DNA of 64,000 nucleotides, taken from contig CAYULW010000008.1 of NCBI GenBank assembly GCA_964445815.1, forward strand, positions 1 through 64,000, in the 5' to 3' direction. This stretch comes from CAYULW01 sp964445815 (GTDB lineage: Bacteria; Bacteroidota; Bacteroidia; Flavobacteriales_E; Vicingaceae). This document shows positions 1 through 8,506 of the stretch, piece after piece (the stretch's first letter is position 1; each line of letters starts with the position of its first letter). The notes below the pieces were generated by a model. It did not search any database. It was given only the letters and a program-made list of their open reading frames with translations, and was not told the origin of the DNA. The translations under genes were made by a program, and so were the position numbers.

Positions 1-54
1 TAGAGCGTCAGCCTTCCAAGCTGAATGTCGCCGGTTCGAACCCGGTCTCCCGCT
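1..54 (+). tRNA. tRNA-Gly (anticodon TCC), 5' end cut by window
   Basis: The anticodon stem pairs positions 8-12 with 20-24 and leaves the loop CTTCCAA, so the anticodon is TCC at 15-17, which is glycine. The TpsiC arm (GGTTCGAACC) and the 3' acceptor strand CTCCCGC (47-53) with discriminator T54 are intact. The 5' acceptor strand and most of the D arm lie before the window. CCA is not fully encoded. The gene belongs to the tRNA cluster that precedes tuf. Confidence 0.93.
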
Positions 55-55
55 C

Positions 56-79
56 AAAAAAAAACCTGCGAAGGCAGGT
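56..79 (-). terminator. rho-independent terminator-like hairpin, minus-strand sense
   Basis: A perfect 6-bp stem pairs ACCTGC (64-69) with GCAGGT (74-79) around the tetraloop GAAG. Read on the minus strand the stem is followed by a run of nine T residues (complement of 56-64), which is the standard intrinsic terminator layout for transcription running leftward. On the plus strand the A-run precedes the stem, so it would not work well there. No minus-strand gene is visible to its right before 13200, so its purpose is unclear. Confidence 0.5.
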
Positions 80-109
80 GTCTCTTGGTTGAGATGTTAA
101 ACACTTTAC

Positions 110-181
110 GCCGGTGTAGCTCAGGGGTAGAGCGTTTCCTTGGTAAGGAAGAGGTCACGGGTTCAAATCCCGTCATTGGCT
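110..181 (+). tRNA. tRNA-Thr (anticodon GGT)
   Basis: A full cloverleaf is visible. The acceptor stem pairs GCCGGTG (110-116) with CATTGGC (174-180). The anticodon stem is 135-139 with 147-151, and the loop TTGGTAA gives anticodon GGT (142-144), threonine. The D arm (GTAGCTCAGGGGTAGAGC) and TpsiC arm (GGGTTCAAATCCC) are standard. The discriminator is T181 and CCA is not encoded. It lies 65 bases before tuf and may be cotranscribed with it. Confidence 0.96.
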
Positions 182-246
182 CAAGATATAAATGTTAACA
201 TATAAAGATTAATTAATTAAATAACCTAAATAACGCGAAATAAGCC

Positions 247-1434
247 ATGGCTAAAGAAAATTTTGATCGATCAAAGCCGCATTTAAATATCGGTACTATC
301 GGTCACGTAGATCACGGAAAAACGACCTTAACTTCTGCTATTACTAACGTATTGGCAGCAAAAGGGTTTTCAGAAAAAGTAGATTTTGATAAAATTGATA
401 ATGCTCCTGAGGAGAAAGAAAGAGGAATTACGATTAACTCTTCTCATGTTGAGTATTCAACAGAAAACAGACACTATGCTCACGTTGACTGTCCTGGTCA
501 CGCCGATTATGTTAAAAACATGGTAACGGGTGCTGCTCAAATGGATGGAGCGATTTTAGTTGTAGCATCTACTGATGGACCTATGCCGCAAACAAGAGAG
601 CATATTCTATTGGCTCGTCAGGTTGGTGTTCCTCAAATTGTTGTTTTCATGAACAAAGTTGACATGGTTGACGACGAGGAGTTGTTAGAGTTAGTTGAAA
701 TGGAAATTAGAGAATTATTAAGCTTCTATGAGTTTGATGGTGACAATATTCCAGTTATTCAAGGTTCAGCTTTAGGAGCATTGAACGGAGAAGAGAAATG
801 GGTTGATACAGTTATGGAGTTGATGAATGCTGTTGATGAATACATTCCAATCCCTCCTAGAGATACGGATAAGCCTTTCTTAATGCCTGTAGAGGACGTT
901 TTCTCTATTACTGGTAGAGGTACTGTTGCAACCGGAAGAATTGAAACCGGTGTAATTAACTCAGGAGAAGAAGTAGAGTTGAATGGTATGGGCGCTGACG
1001 GAAAGAAAACAGTTGTTACCGGAGTTGAGATGTTTAGAAAGATTCTTGATAGAGGTGAAGCAGGAGATAACGTTGGTCTTTTATTAAGAGGTATTGAGAA
1101 AAAAGATATCTCGAGAGGTATGGTTATTGCCAAGCCTGGTTCAATTACTCCTCATACTAAGTTTAAGGCTGAGGTTTATATCTTGAAAAAGGAAGAAGGT
1201 GGACGTCACACTCCATTCCAAAATAAATACCGTCCTCAGTTCTATTTAAGAACAACAGATGTAACAGGAGAAATCTTCTTAGAAGAAGGAAGAGAAATGG
1301 TAATGCCTGGAGATAATGTAACTATTACTGTTAACTTGATTAACAAAGTAGCATTAAACAAAGGGCTTCAGTTTGCTATCCGTGAAGGTGGTAGAACTGT
1401 TGGAGCAGGACAGATTACTGAAATTATAGAGTAA
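247..1434 (+). CDS. tuf: translation elongation factor Tu
   Basis: This is elongation factor Tu, the GTPase that delivers aminoacyl-tRNA to the ribosomal A site in the cytoplasm. The 395-residue length is normal for the family. Visible motifs include the P-loop GHVDHGKT (residues 19-26), the switch I region ending in RGITIN, the switch II DCPGH, and the guanine-specificity motif NKVD, followed by beta-barrel domains 2 and 3 ending near TVGAGQI. The ATG start gives the usual N-terminus MAKENFDRSKPHLN. It sits between tRNA-Thr and tRNA-Trp, an arrangement common in Bacteroidota, and a strong terminator follows at 1457-1487. Only one copy is visible in this window. Confidence 0.99.
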   Translation: MAKENFDRSKPHLNIGTIGHVDHGKTTLTSAITNVLAAKGFSEKVDFDKIDNAPEEKERGITINSSHVEYSTENRHYAHVDCPGHADYVKNMVTGAAQMDGAILVVASTDGPMPQTREHILLARQVGVPQIVVFMNKVDMVDDEELLELVEMEIRELLSFYEFDGDNIPVIQGSALGALNGEEKWVDTVMELMNAVDEYIPIPPRDTDKPFLMPVEDVFSITGRGTVATGRIETGVINSGEEVELNGMGADGKKTVVTGVEMFRKILDRGEAGDNVGLLLRGIEKKDISRGMVIAKPGSITPHTKFKAEVYILKKEEGGRHTPFQNKYRPQFYLRTTDVTGEIFLEEGREMVMPGDNVTITVNLINKVALNKGLQFAIREGGRTVGAGQITEIIE

Positions 1435-1456
1435 TCAAGATAAATTATTTCAAGTG

Positions 1457-1487
1457 AAAGGTGTCCGCCAGATGGCGGATACCTTTT
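1457..1487 (+). terminator. rho-independent terminator after tuf
   Basis: The stem pairs AAAGGT (1457-1462) with ACCTTT and TCCGCC (1464-1469) with GGCGGA (1474-1479), separated by a single G/T mismatch, with loop AGAT and a T-rich 3' side. It separates the tuf transcript from the tRNA-Trp/secE/nusG transcript. Confidence 0.85.
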
Positions 1488-1503
1488 CTTGACTTTAAGA
1501 TTT

Positions 1504-1576
1504 ACGGGTGTAGCTCAGCTGGTAGAGCAGTGGTCTCCAAAACCAAAGGTCGTGAGTTCGATTCTTACCACCCGTG
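1504..1576 (+). tRNA. tRNA-Trp (anticodon CCA)
   Basis: The acceptor stem pairs ACGGGTG (1504-1510) with CACCCGT (1569-1575) and the discriminator is G1576, as expected for tryptophan. The anticodon loop CTCCAAA gives CCA. The anticodon stem has four good pairs and a mismatch at its outer end. Only 18 bases separate its 3' end from the secE start codon, so the tRNA probably has to be cut out of the 5' leader of the secE-nusG mRNA. This gene order is widespread in bacteria. Confidence 0.96.
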
Positions 1577-1594
1577 CAGAGAAAGGAAAAGACA

Positions 1595-1786
1595 ATGTCT
1601 AAGATTAGAACATACATAGAAGAATCAACCAATGAGTTGATGAATAAGGTAAGTTGGCCAACATGGAGTGAACTTCAAAGCAGTGGAGTAGTGGTGATGA
1701 TTGCTTCTGTTATTATTTCATTGGTGATCTTCCTAATGGATTCGTCCTTTAGTCGACTAATGGAATTTATTTATGCATTGTTTTAA
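1595..1786 (+). CDS. secE: preprotein translocase subunit SecE
   Basis: SecE is the essential small subunit of the SecYEG inner-membrane channel that clamps SecY. The 63-residue product has the family pattern: an amphipathic N-terminal part containing the conserved VSWPTWSEL stretch, then one membrane span (about residues 33-55). An in-frame GTG at 1574 lies inside the tRNA-Trp gene and is unlikely to be used. The ATG at 1595 gives MSKIRTYIEES, the natural N-terminus. Its stop codon overlaps an in-frame upstream ATG of nusG. Confidence 0.96.
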   Translation: MSKIRTYIEESTNELMNKVSWPTWSELQSSGVVVMIASVIISLVIFLMDSSFSRLMEFIYALF

Positions 1787-1806
1787 TGATTGATTCGGAG
1801 GTTAAG

Positions 1807-2358
1807 ATGAGTGAGAATACTAAGAAATGGTATGTAGTTAGAGCGATTAGCGGTAAAGAGAAAAAGGTAAAACTTTATCTTGAAGACGAAATCAATCGAC
1901 TTGGTTTGAAAGACTATGTTAGTCAGATATTAATTCCGACAGAGAAGGTTTATCAAATCAGGAATGGTAAAAAGGTAAGTAAGGAAAGAAGCTTTTTCCC
2001 AGGTTATGTTTTAGTTGAAGCAAATTTAGTTGGAGAGATTCCTCATCTTATTCGTAACACAACGAATGTAATTGGCTTTTTGGGGGCAGAAAAGGGAGGA
2101 GAACCTTTACCATTAAGACCGGCAGAGGTGAATCGAATTTTAGGGAAGGTTGATGAATTGGCTGAAAGTGATGAAGAATTAAACATTCCATTTATTATGG
2201 GTGAGTCGGTTAAGGTGATTGACGGACCATTCAACGGATTTAATGGGACGATTGAAGACATTAATGAAGAGAAGAAAAAGTTAAAAGTGATGGTGAAAAT
2301 TTTCGGTAGAAAACAACCATTAGAATTAAGCTTCCTTCAAGTAGAAAAAGAATCATAA
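1807..2358 (+). CDS. nusG: transcription termination/antitermination factor NusG
   Basis: NusG binds the RNA polymerase clamp and affects pausing, termination and coupling to translation. The NGN domain begins at KKWYVVRAISGKEKKVK and the C-terminal KOW domain contains GESVKVIDGPFNGFNGTI. The ATG at 1807 gives 183 residues, close to the family norm, and has a GGAGG six bases upstream, which is unusual for this phylum and supports this start. An ATG at 1786 that overlaps the secE stop would add seven residues (MIDSEVK). It is cotranscribed with secE and the ribosomal protein genes. Confidence 0.97.
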   Translation: MSENTKKWYVVRAISGKEKKVKLYLEDEINRLGLKDYVSQILIPTEKVYQIRNGKKVSKERSFFPGYVLVEANLVGEIPHLIRNTTNVIGFLGAEKGGEPLPLRPAEVNRILGKVDELAESDEELNIPFIMGESVKVIDGPFNGFNGTIEDINEEKKKLKVMVKIFGRKQPLELSFLQVEKES

Positions 2359-2384
2359 ATAGAACACAATTAATATAGCGAGAA

Positions 2385-2822
2385 ATGGCTAAAGAAGTAA
2401 GTGGCATAATTAAATTGCAAATTAGAGGAGGAGCAGCTAATCCTTCTCCACCTGTTGGACCTGCGCTTGGTGCAAAAGGGGTGAACATTATGGATTTTTG
2501 CAAGCAGTTCAACGGTAGAACTCAAGAAAAAGCAGGAAAAGTATTACCGGTTGTCATTACGGTATATTCTGATAAGTCATTTGACTTTGTCATTAAAACA
2601 CCACCTGCTGCTGTTCAATTGCTTGAAAAAGCAAAAGTAAAGTCTGGCTCTTCTGAACCCAATCGCCAAAAAGTGGCTTCTGTAACTTGGGATCAAGTGA
2701 AAGAAATAGCAGAAGATAAAATGGAAGACTTAAATGCTTTTAAAATAGAGTCTGCAATGAGTATGGTTGCAGGAACAGCTAGAAGTATGGGAATTAATGT
2801 AAAAGGAAATAAGCCATTTTAA
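2385..2822 (+). CDS. rplK: 50S ribosomal protein L11
   Basis: L11 forms the GTPase-associated centre of the large subunit with 23S rRNA and the L10/L12 stalk, and is the site of thiopeptide action. The 145-residue protein has the N-terminal proline-rich switch (NPSPPVGPALG), the following GVNIMDFCKQFN, and the C-terminal RNA-binding domain ending GTARSMGINVKG. It lies 26 bases after nusG and 18 before rplA, in the usual nusG-rplKAJL order. Confidence 0.98.
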   Translation: MAKEVSGIIKLQIRGGAANPSPPVGPALGAKGVNIMDFCKQFNGRTQEKAGKVLPVVITVYSDKSFDFVIKTPPAAVQLLEKAKVKSGSSEPNRQKVASVTWDQVKEIAEDKMEDLNAFKIESAMSMVAGTARSMGINVKGNKPF

Positions 2823-2840
2823 GGCGAAACTAATTAGACT

Positions 2841-3539
2841 ATGGCAACTTTAACAAAAAATAGAAAAGCGGCATTAGAGAAGGTTGATACTCAAAAATTA
2901 TACAGCCTGAAAGAAGCTACTGCCCTTGTAAAAGAAGTAGCAACAACTAAGTTTGATTCTTCTGTAGATATTAGTGTTCGTCTTGGAGTTGATCCGAGAA
3001 AAGCAAATCAAATGGTAAGAGGTACTGTTTCTTTACCACATGGTGTTGGAAAAACTGTACGTGTTTTAGCATTAGTTACTCCTGATAAGGAAGAAGAGGC
3101 TAAAGAAGCAGGTGCTGATTTTGTTGGCCTTGACGAATATGTAGAAAAAATTAAAGGCGGTTGGACTGATGTTGATGTGATTATTACCATGCCATCTGTT
3201 ATGGGTAAAGTAGGTGCTTTAGGTCGTGTTTTAGGGCCTAGAGGATTAATGCCTAATCCTAAATCAGGTACGGTTACTATGGATGTTTCTAAAGCAGTTT
3301 CTGAAGTTAAGGCTGGTAAAATTGACTTTAAAGTGGATAAATATGGGATCATTCACGCTTCAATAGGTAGGGCTTCATTTGATGCTGATAAATTGAGAGA
3401 GAATGCAAGAGAAATGATTCAAACCATTGTGAAGTTAAAGCCAACAGCTGCAAAAGGAGTTTATTTAAAAAGTATCTGTATTTCGGGAACGATGAGTCCG
3501 GGAATACATGTAGATACAAAACGATTTATTGAGGATTAA
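2841..3539 (+). CDS. rplA: 50S ribosomal protein L1
   Basis: L1 forms the mobile L1 stalk that helps release E-site tRNA and in many bacteria represses its own operon by binding the mRNA. The 232-residue length is standard. Signature segments are VDPRKANQMVRGTVSLPHG near residues 50-68 and GRVLGPRGLMPNPKSGTV near residues 128-145. It lies 18 bases after rplK. No L1-binding leader hairpin was confirmed by eye. Confidence 0.98.
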   Translation: MATLTKNRKAALEKVDTQKLYSLKEATALVKEVATTKFDSSVDISVRLGVDPRKANQMVRGTVSLPHGVGKTVRVLALVTPDKEEEAKEAGADFVGLDEYVEKIKGGWTDVDVIITMPSVMGKVGALGRVLGPRGLMPNPKSGTVTMDVSKAVSEVKAGKIDFKVDKYGIIHASIGRASFDADKLRENAREMIQTIVKLKPTAAKGVYLKSICISGTMSPGIHVDTKRFIED

Positions 3540-3562
3540 TATTTCATTCAATACTAATAGAA

Positions 3563-4084
3563 ATGACAAGAGAAGAGAAAAAAGAGATCATTGAGAACTT
3601 ATCAGCTAAATTGAACGAAAGCAATGTGTTCTATTTGGCGGATATTTCTGAATTAGATGCAGAGTCTTCTTCAAAATTGAGACGATTAGCATTTAAAAGA
3701 GAGATTTCATTAAATGTAGTTAAAAATACCTTGCTTAAAAAAGCTCTTGAAGCGGCAGAGGGAAGCTACGAAGAATTCTATGACATATTGAAGGGAAATA
3801 CTTCAATTATGTTCTCAGAAGTAGGAAATGCTCCTGCTAAGCTGATCAAAGAATTTAGAAAAAATAGTGATAAGCCAATACTTAAGGGAGCCTACATTGA
3901 GGAGGCGATCTTTATTGGAGATGATAAAGTAGAAGCATTAACTGAGATTAAATCTAAGGAAGAATTAATTGCTGACGTTATTGCTATTCTTCAATCTCCT
4001 GCTAAAAATGTTGTTTCTGCACTTCAATCAGGTGGAAATACCATTTCAGGATTGGTTAAAGCTCTTTCCGAAAGGGAAGCCTAA
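3563..4084 (+). CDS. rplJ: 50S ribosomal protein L10
   Basis: L10 anchors the L7/L12 dimers to the ribosome. The 173-residue protein starts MTREEKKEIIENLSAKLNES, has the RNA-binding N-terminal globular domain including the VVKNTLLKKAL segment, and ends in a helix for L12 binding. It is followed 54 bases later by rplL, the usual partner. Confidence 0.97.
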   Translation: MTREEKKEIIENLSAKLNESNVFYLADISELDAESSSKLRRLAFKREISLNVVKNTLLKKALEAAEGSYEEFYDILKGNTSIMFSEVGNAPAKLIKEFRKNSDKPILKGAYIEEAIFIGDDKVEALTEIKSKEELIADVIAILQSPAKNVVSALQSGGNTISGLVKALSEREA

Positions 4085-4138
4085 AATTGTACGCACTCTC
4101 AACTTATATAAATTTTAAAAATTAAAAACTAAATAAAA

Positions 4139-4519
4139 ATGGCGGATTTAAAAGCGCTTGCTGAAGAGTTAGTTAACTTGACAGTAAAAGATGTAAACGA
4201 ATTAGCAGAAATCCTTAAAGAAGAGTATGGCATTGAGCCTGCCGCTGCAGCTGTTGCTGTTGCTGGTCCTGCTGGTGGTGGAGATGCTGCCGGTGGTGCA
4301 GAAGAAAAATCTGATTTTGATGTTATCTTAACTGCTGCTGGTGGTTCAAAATTGGCAGTTGTTAAATTGGTAAAAGAACTAACAGGATTAGGTCTTAAGG
4401 AAGCTAAAGAATTAGTTGATGGCGCACCAAAACCATTGAAAGAAGGTGTTGCTAAAGACGAAGCTGAATCTCTTAAAAAGCAATTAGAAGAGGCAGGAGC
4501 TGAAGTTGAGCTTAAGTAA
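4139..4519 (+). CDS. rplL: 50S ribosomal protein L7/L12
   Basis: L7/L12 is the multi-copy stalk protein that recruits translational GTPases. The 126-residue product has the N-terminal dimerisation helices, an Ala/Gly-rich hinge (about residues 37-57) and the C-terminal domain with KLAVVKLVKELTGLGLKEAK and a final EEAGAEVELK. Many Ala, Gly and Lys codons suggest high expression. A large hairpin follows at 4544-4584. Confidence 0.98.
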   Translation: MADLKALAEELVNLTVKDVNELAEILKEEYGIEPAAAAVAVAGPAGGGDAAGGAEEKSDFDVILTAAGGSKLAVVKLVKELTGLGLKEAKELVDGAPKPLKEGVAKDEAESLKKQLEEAGAEVELK

Positions 4520-4543
4520 CATAAAGCACAACTAAAAATTTTA

Positions 4544-4584
4544 GGTTTAAGCCTGTCCCTCATTTGAGGGATAAGGCTTAAACC
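4544..4584 (+). terminator. large rplL-rpoB intercistronic hairpin (attenuator or processing site)
   Basis: A long inverted repeat pairs GGTTTAAGCCT with AGGCTTAAACC, and inside it TCCCTCA with TGAGGGA around a two-base loop, with a single G/T interruption. The downstream sequence CTTTCTTGTTTG is only moderately T-rich. In E. coli the same gap holds an attenuator and an RNase III site that lower rpoBC expression relative to ribosomal protein genes. A similar role here is an inference from position and structure. Confidence 0.75.
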
Positions 4585-4626
4585 CTTTCTTGTTTGTATC
4601 TAGTTATTAATTAATCATTTCTCGAG

Positions 4627-7600
4627 ATGATAAACACTTCAATTCCTAAGAAGCAGGAACGTATCACATTTGCTTCAATAAAAAATAAATTAGAATATCC
4701 GGACTTTCTCGATATTCAATTGCAATCTTTTCAAGACTTTTTTCAATTAGATACTTCCCCTGAGTTTAGAGACTCAGAAGGTTTGTATAAAGTTTTTAGT
4801 GAAAACTTTCCAATTACAGATGCTAGAAACCAGTTCGTATTAGAGTTTCTAGATTATTTTGTTGATCCTCCGCGTTACTCCATTGATGAGTGTATAGATA
4901 GAGGGTTGACTTATAGTGTGCCTTTAAAGGCCAAATTAAAATTGTATTGTACTGATCCTGAACACGAAGATTTCGAGACCATTGTTCAAGATGTTTATTT
5001 AGGTACAATTCCATACATGACTCCAAAGGGAACATTTTTGATCAATGGGGCTGAGCGTGTAATCGTTTCTCAGTTGCATAGATCTCCTGGTGTATTCTTT
5101 GGGCAAAGTCGTCATGCCAATGGAACTAAATTATACTCCGCTAGGGTAATACCATTTAAGGGTTCTTGGATTGAATTTGCAACAGACATCAATAATGTGA
5201 TGTATGCCTATATCGATCGTAAGAAAAAGTTGCCTGTGACTACTCTCTTAAGAGCAATAGGTTTCGAGTTTGACAAAGATATCTTGGACATCTTTGATTT
5301 AGCGGATGAGATTAAGGTTAGTAAAGCAGCCTTAAAAAGAGCTCAAGGAAGAAAATTAGCCGCAAGAGTTTTAAGAACATGGGTAGAAGATTTTGTGGAT
5401 GAAGATACGGGTGAAGTGGTCTCTATCGAGAGAAATGAGGTCATCATTGATCGTGAAACGGTAATCGAAAAAGAGCATGTTGATGCGATAATTGATTCTG
5501 GATCTAAAACAATTATCCTTCATAAAGAAGATGTTAATTCAGCAGATTTTGCGATCATTTACAATACACTTCAAAAAGACCCTTCTAACTCGGAAAAAGA
5601 AGCTGTAGAGCACATTTATCGTCAGTTGAGAAATTCTGAGCCACCGGATGAAGAAACTGCAAGAGGTGTTATCGATAAATTATTCTTTTCAGAGACCCGT
5701 TATGATTTAGGCGAGGTTGGACGATACAGAATTAATAAAAAGTTGAATCTTGAAATTGAAGAAAATGTTAAGATTTTAACAAAAGAAGATATTATTTCGA
5801 TCATTAAGTATTTGATTGAGTTGATCAATTCAAAAGCAGATGTTGATGATATCGATCACTTGAGTAACCGAAGAGTACGTACAGTTGGTGAACAGTTGTA
5901 CAATCAGTTTGGAGTTGGTTTAGCACGTATGGCGAGAACCATTCGTGAGAGAATGAACGTTAGAGATAACGAAGTATTTACACCTGCCGATTTGATTAAT
6001 GCGAAGACTTTATCTTCTGTGATCAACTCTTTCTTTGGAACAAATCAGTTGTCTCAATTCATGGATCAGACAAATCCATTGTCAGAGGTAACTCATAAAA
6101 GAAGAATGTCAGCATTAGGACCAGGTGGTCTTTCACGTGAAAGAGCAGGTTTTGAGGTTCGTGATGTTCATTATACGCATTATGGTAGATTATGTCCGAT
6201 TGAAACACCTGAAGGACCGAATATTGGATTGATCTCTTCTCTTTGTGTTTATGCAAAAGTAAATCGATTAGGATTTATTGAAACACCATATCGAAAAGTA
6301 AATGAAGGAAAAGTTGGTTTGAACCAAAAAGACATCATTTATTTAAGTGCTGAAGAAGAAGACAATCAAACGATTGCTCAGGCAAACGCAATTGTTAATG
6401 CAAAAGGTGAATTTGAAGCAGACAGAGTAAAATCTCGTTACGAAGGAGATTTCCCGGTTGCTGAGCCTAAGGACGTCACCTTGATGGACGTTGCTCCTAA
6501 TCAGATTGCATCAATTGCGGCATCTTTAATTCCTTTCTTGGAGCATGATGATGCCAACCGTGCCTTGATGGGATCGAATATGCAGCGTCAGGCTGTACCA
6601 TTAATGATACCGGATTCTCCGATTGTCGGAACTGGACTTGAGAAGCAAGTTGCAGTGGATTCTAGAGTATTGATTAATGCAGAAGGTAAAGGAGTTGTTG
6701 AATATGTAGATTCAAATAAAATAACAGTTAAATACGACAGAACTAAGGATGAAGAACTCGTTTCTTTTACTGATAACGTCAAGACCTATTATTTAACAAA
6801 GTTCAAAAAGACGAATCAGAGTACAGTGATCAATTTGCGTCCGATTGTAAGAAAAGGACAGAAGATAGAGAAAGGAGAGGTGCTTTGTGAAGGTTATGCA
6901 ACTGAAAATGGAGAGCTAGCTTTAGGAAGAAATCTTAAGGTAGCATTCATGCCCTGGAAAGGATATAACTTTGAAGATGCCATTGTAATTTCTGAAAAAG
7001 TTGTTTCAGACGATTACTTTACATCAATTCATGTTGATGAATTTTCTTTGGAGGTTAGAGATACCAAAAGAGGTGTTGAAGAATTGACAGCAGACATTCC
7101 AAACGTAAGCGAAGAAGCTACAGCCGATCTTGACGAAAACGGCTTGATCAGAATCGGAGCAGAAGTTAAAGAAGGAGATATCTTAATCGGTAAGATTACA
7201 CCAAAAGGAGAATCTGATCCAACTCCTGAAGAAAAGCTGCTGAGAGCGATTTTCGGTGATAAAGCAGGTGATGTTAAAGATGCTTCTTTAAAAGTTCCAC
7301 CTTCTACAAAAGGTGTGGTTGTTGATAAGAAATTGTTTGAAAGAGCAGTTAAAGACAGAAGGTCAAGAGCAGAAGAAAAGGCAATTATCGCACGACTGGA
7401 TGAAGAAGAGAGCAAAGAGTTAGCGGAATTAAAAGAGAAACTGGTAGAAAAGTTATACTCTGTTGTAAATGGTAAAACTGCACAGGGAATTACCAATTAC
7501 TACAACGAGGAAATTATTCCTAAAGGAACTAAGTTTACTCAAAAAGTCTTGCAGAAGATTGATGATTTTGCTTTCATTGACTATAAAAACTGGACAACTT

Positions 7601-8469
7601 CAGATGATTTGAATAACATCATAAAAACGATGTTGCACAATCATAACATGAAGGCAACTGAGATTATAGGTCAATATAAGCGTAAGAAGTATGCCCTTAC
7701 AGTAGGTGATGAATTGCCAACTGGAATCATGAAGTTGGCTAAAGTTTACTTGGCGAAAAAACGTAAGTTGAAAGTTGGAGATAAGATGGCCGGACGTCAT
7801 GGTAATAAAGGTATTGTTGCCAAGATAGTTAGACAAGAAGACATGCCGTTCTTAGAAGATGGAACTCCTGTTGATATTGTATTGAATCCACTTGGGGTAC
7901 CATCTCGTATGAACCTTGGTCAGATTTATGAAACAGTTCTTGGATGGGCCGGAGAGAAACTAGGTGTCAAGTTTTCTACTCCTATTTTCGATGGTGCAAG
8001 CGCTGATGAGATTGATGCATATACAGAGAAAGCCGGTATTCCGAAATCAGGTAGAACTTACCTGACCGATGGTGGAACAGGTGAGAAGTTTGATCAGCCT
8101 GCTACAGTAGGTATCATTTATATGTTGAAACTAGGCCACATGGTTGATGATAAGATGCACGCTAGGTCTATCGGGCCATATTCATTGATTACACAGCAAC
8201 CATTGGGTGGTAAAGCTCAGTTTGGTGGTCAGCGTTTTGGTGAGATGGAAGTATGGGCATTAGAAGCATTTGGTGCTGCCAACATCTTACAAGAGATTTT
8301 GACCATAAAGTCTGACGATGTCATTGGAAGAGCAAAAGCTTATGAAGCGATTGTTAAAGGTGAAAATATGCCAACTCCGGGAATTCCAGAGTCTTTCAAT
8401 GTATTGTTGCATGAATTAAGAGGATTAGGTTTGAACATCACTTTAGATGAACAAAAAGTAAAAATCTAA
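4627..8469 (+). CDS. rpoB: DNA-directed RNA polymerase beta subunit
   Basis: The beta subunit forms one side of the RNA polymerase active cleft. The 1280-residue length fits Bacteroidota RpoB. The rifampicin region around residues 470-520 reads like the wild type: the QLSQFMDQ segment, HKRR and SALGPGGL keep the Asp, His and Ser positions usually changed in resistant mutants. Other landmarks are THYGRLCPIETPEGPNIGL, the catalytic-cleft segment MPWKGYNFEDAIV, and the C-terminal GGKAQFGGQRFGEMEVWAL. It follows the hairpin after rplL and precedes rpoC by 37 bases. Confidence 0.99.
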   Translation: MINTSIPKKQERITFASIKNKLEYPDFLDIQLQSFQDFFQLDTSPEFRDSEGLYKVFSENFPITDARNQFVLEFLDYFVDPPRYSIDECIDRGLTYSVPLKAKLKLYCTDPEHEDFETIVQDVYLGTIPYMTPKGTFLINGAERVIVSQLHRSPGVFFGQSRHANGTKLYSARVIPFKGSWIEFATDINNVMYAYIDRKKKLPVTTLLRAIGFEFDKDILDIFDLADEIKVSKAALKRAQGRKLAARVLRTWVEDFVDEDTGEVVSIERNEVIIDRETVIEKEHVDAIIDSGSKTIILHKEDVNSADFAIIYNTLQKDPSNSEKEAVEHIYRQLRNSEPPDEETARGVIDKLFFSETRYDLGEVGRYRINKKLNLEIEENVKILTKEDIISIIKYLIELINSKADVDDIDHLSNRRVRTVGEQLYNQFGVGLARMARTIRERMNVRDNEVFTPADLINAKTLSSVINSFFGTNQLSQFMDQTNPLSEVTHKRRMSALGPGGLSRERAGFEVRDVHYTHYGRLCPIETPEGPNIGLISSLCVYAKVNRLGFIETPYRKVNEGKVGLNQKDIIYLSAEEEDNQTIAQANAIVNAKGEFEADRVKSRYEGDFPVAEPKDVTLMDVAPNQIASIAASLIPFLEHDDANRALMGSNMQRQAVPLMIPDSPIVGTGLEKQVAVDSRVLINAEGKGVVEYVDSNKITVKYDRTKDEELVSFTDNVKTYYLTKFKKTNQSTVINLRPIVRKGQKIEKGEVLCEGYATENGELALGRNLKVAFMPWKGYNFEDAIVISEKVVSDDYFTSIHVDEFSLEVRDTKRGVEELTADIPNVSEEATADLDENGLIRIGAEVKEGDILIGKITPKGESDPTPEEKLLRAIFGDKAGDVKDASLKVPPSTKGVVVDKKLFERAVKDRRSRAEEKAIIARLDEEESKELAELKEKLVEKLYSVVNGKTAQGITNYYNEEIIPKGTKFTQKVLQKIDDFAFIDYKNWTTSDDLNNIIKTMLHNHNMKATEIIGQYKRKKYALTVGDELPTGIMKLAKVYLAKKRKLKVGDKMAGRHGNKGIVAKIVRQEDMPFLEDGTPVDIVLNPLGVPSRMNLGQIYETVLGWAGEKLGVKFSTPIFDGASADEIDAYTEKAGIPKSGRTYLTDGGTGEKFDQPATVGIIYMLKLGHMVDDKMHARSIGPYSLITQQPLGGKAQFGGQRFGEMEVWALEAFGAANILQEILTIKSDDVIGRAKAYEAIVKGENMPTPGIPESFNVLLHELRGLGLNITLDEQKVKI

Positions 8470-8506
8470 TTCAGAATTAAAAGATTATTTAACTCAATAA
8501 TAAATT

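Noticed and set aside
759..1133. Minus-strand ORF of 124 aa inside tuf
   Set aside because: It lies entirely in the opposite strand of a clear EF-Tu gene and has a low-complexity Ser/Pro/Thr/Leu composition typical of a shadow frame.
4129..4563. Minus-strand ORF of 144 aa over rplL
   Set aside because: It is antisense to a well-supported L7/L12 gene and its Ala/Ser/Pro-rich text mirrors the Ala/Gly-rich hinge of rplL.
6050..6230. Possible rifampicin-resistance changes in rpoB
   Set aside because: The core positions (Asp, His, Ser of the resistance region) carry the sensitive residues, so nothing suggests resistance.
7029..7496. Minus-strand ORF of 155 aa inside rpoB
   Set aside because: Ser/Leu/Phe-rich shadow of the beta-subunit gene with no domain signal.
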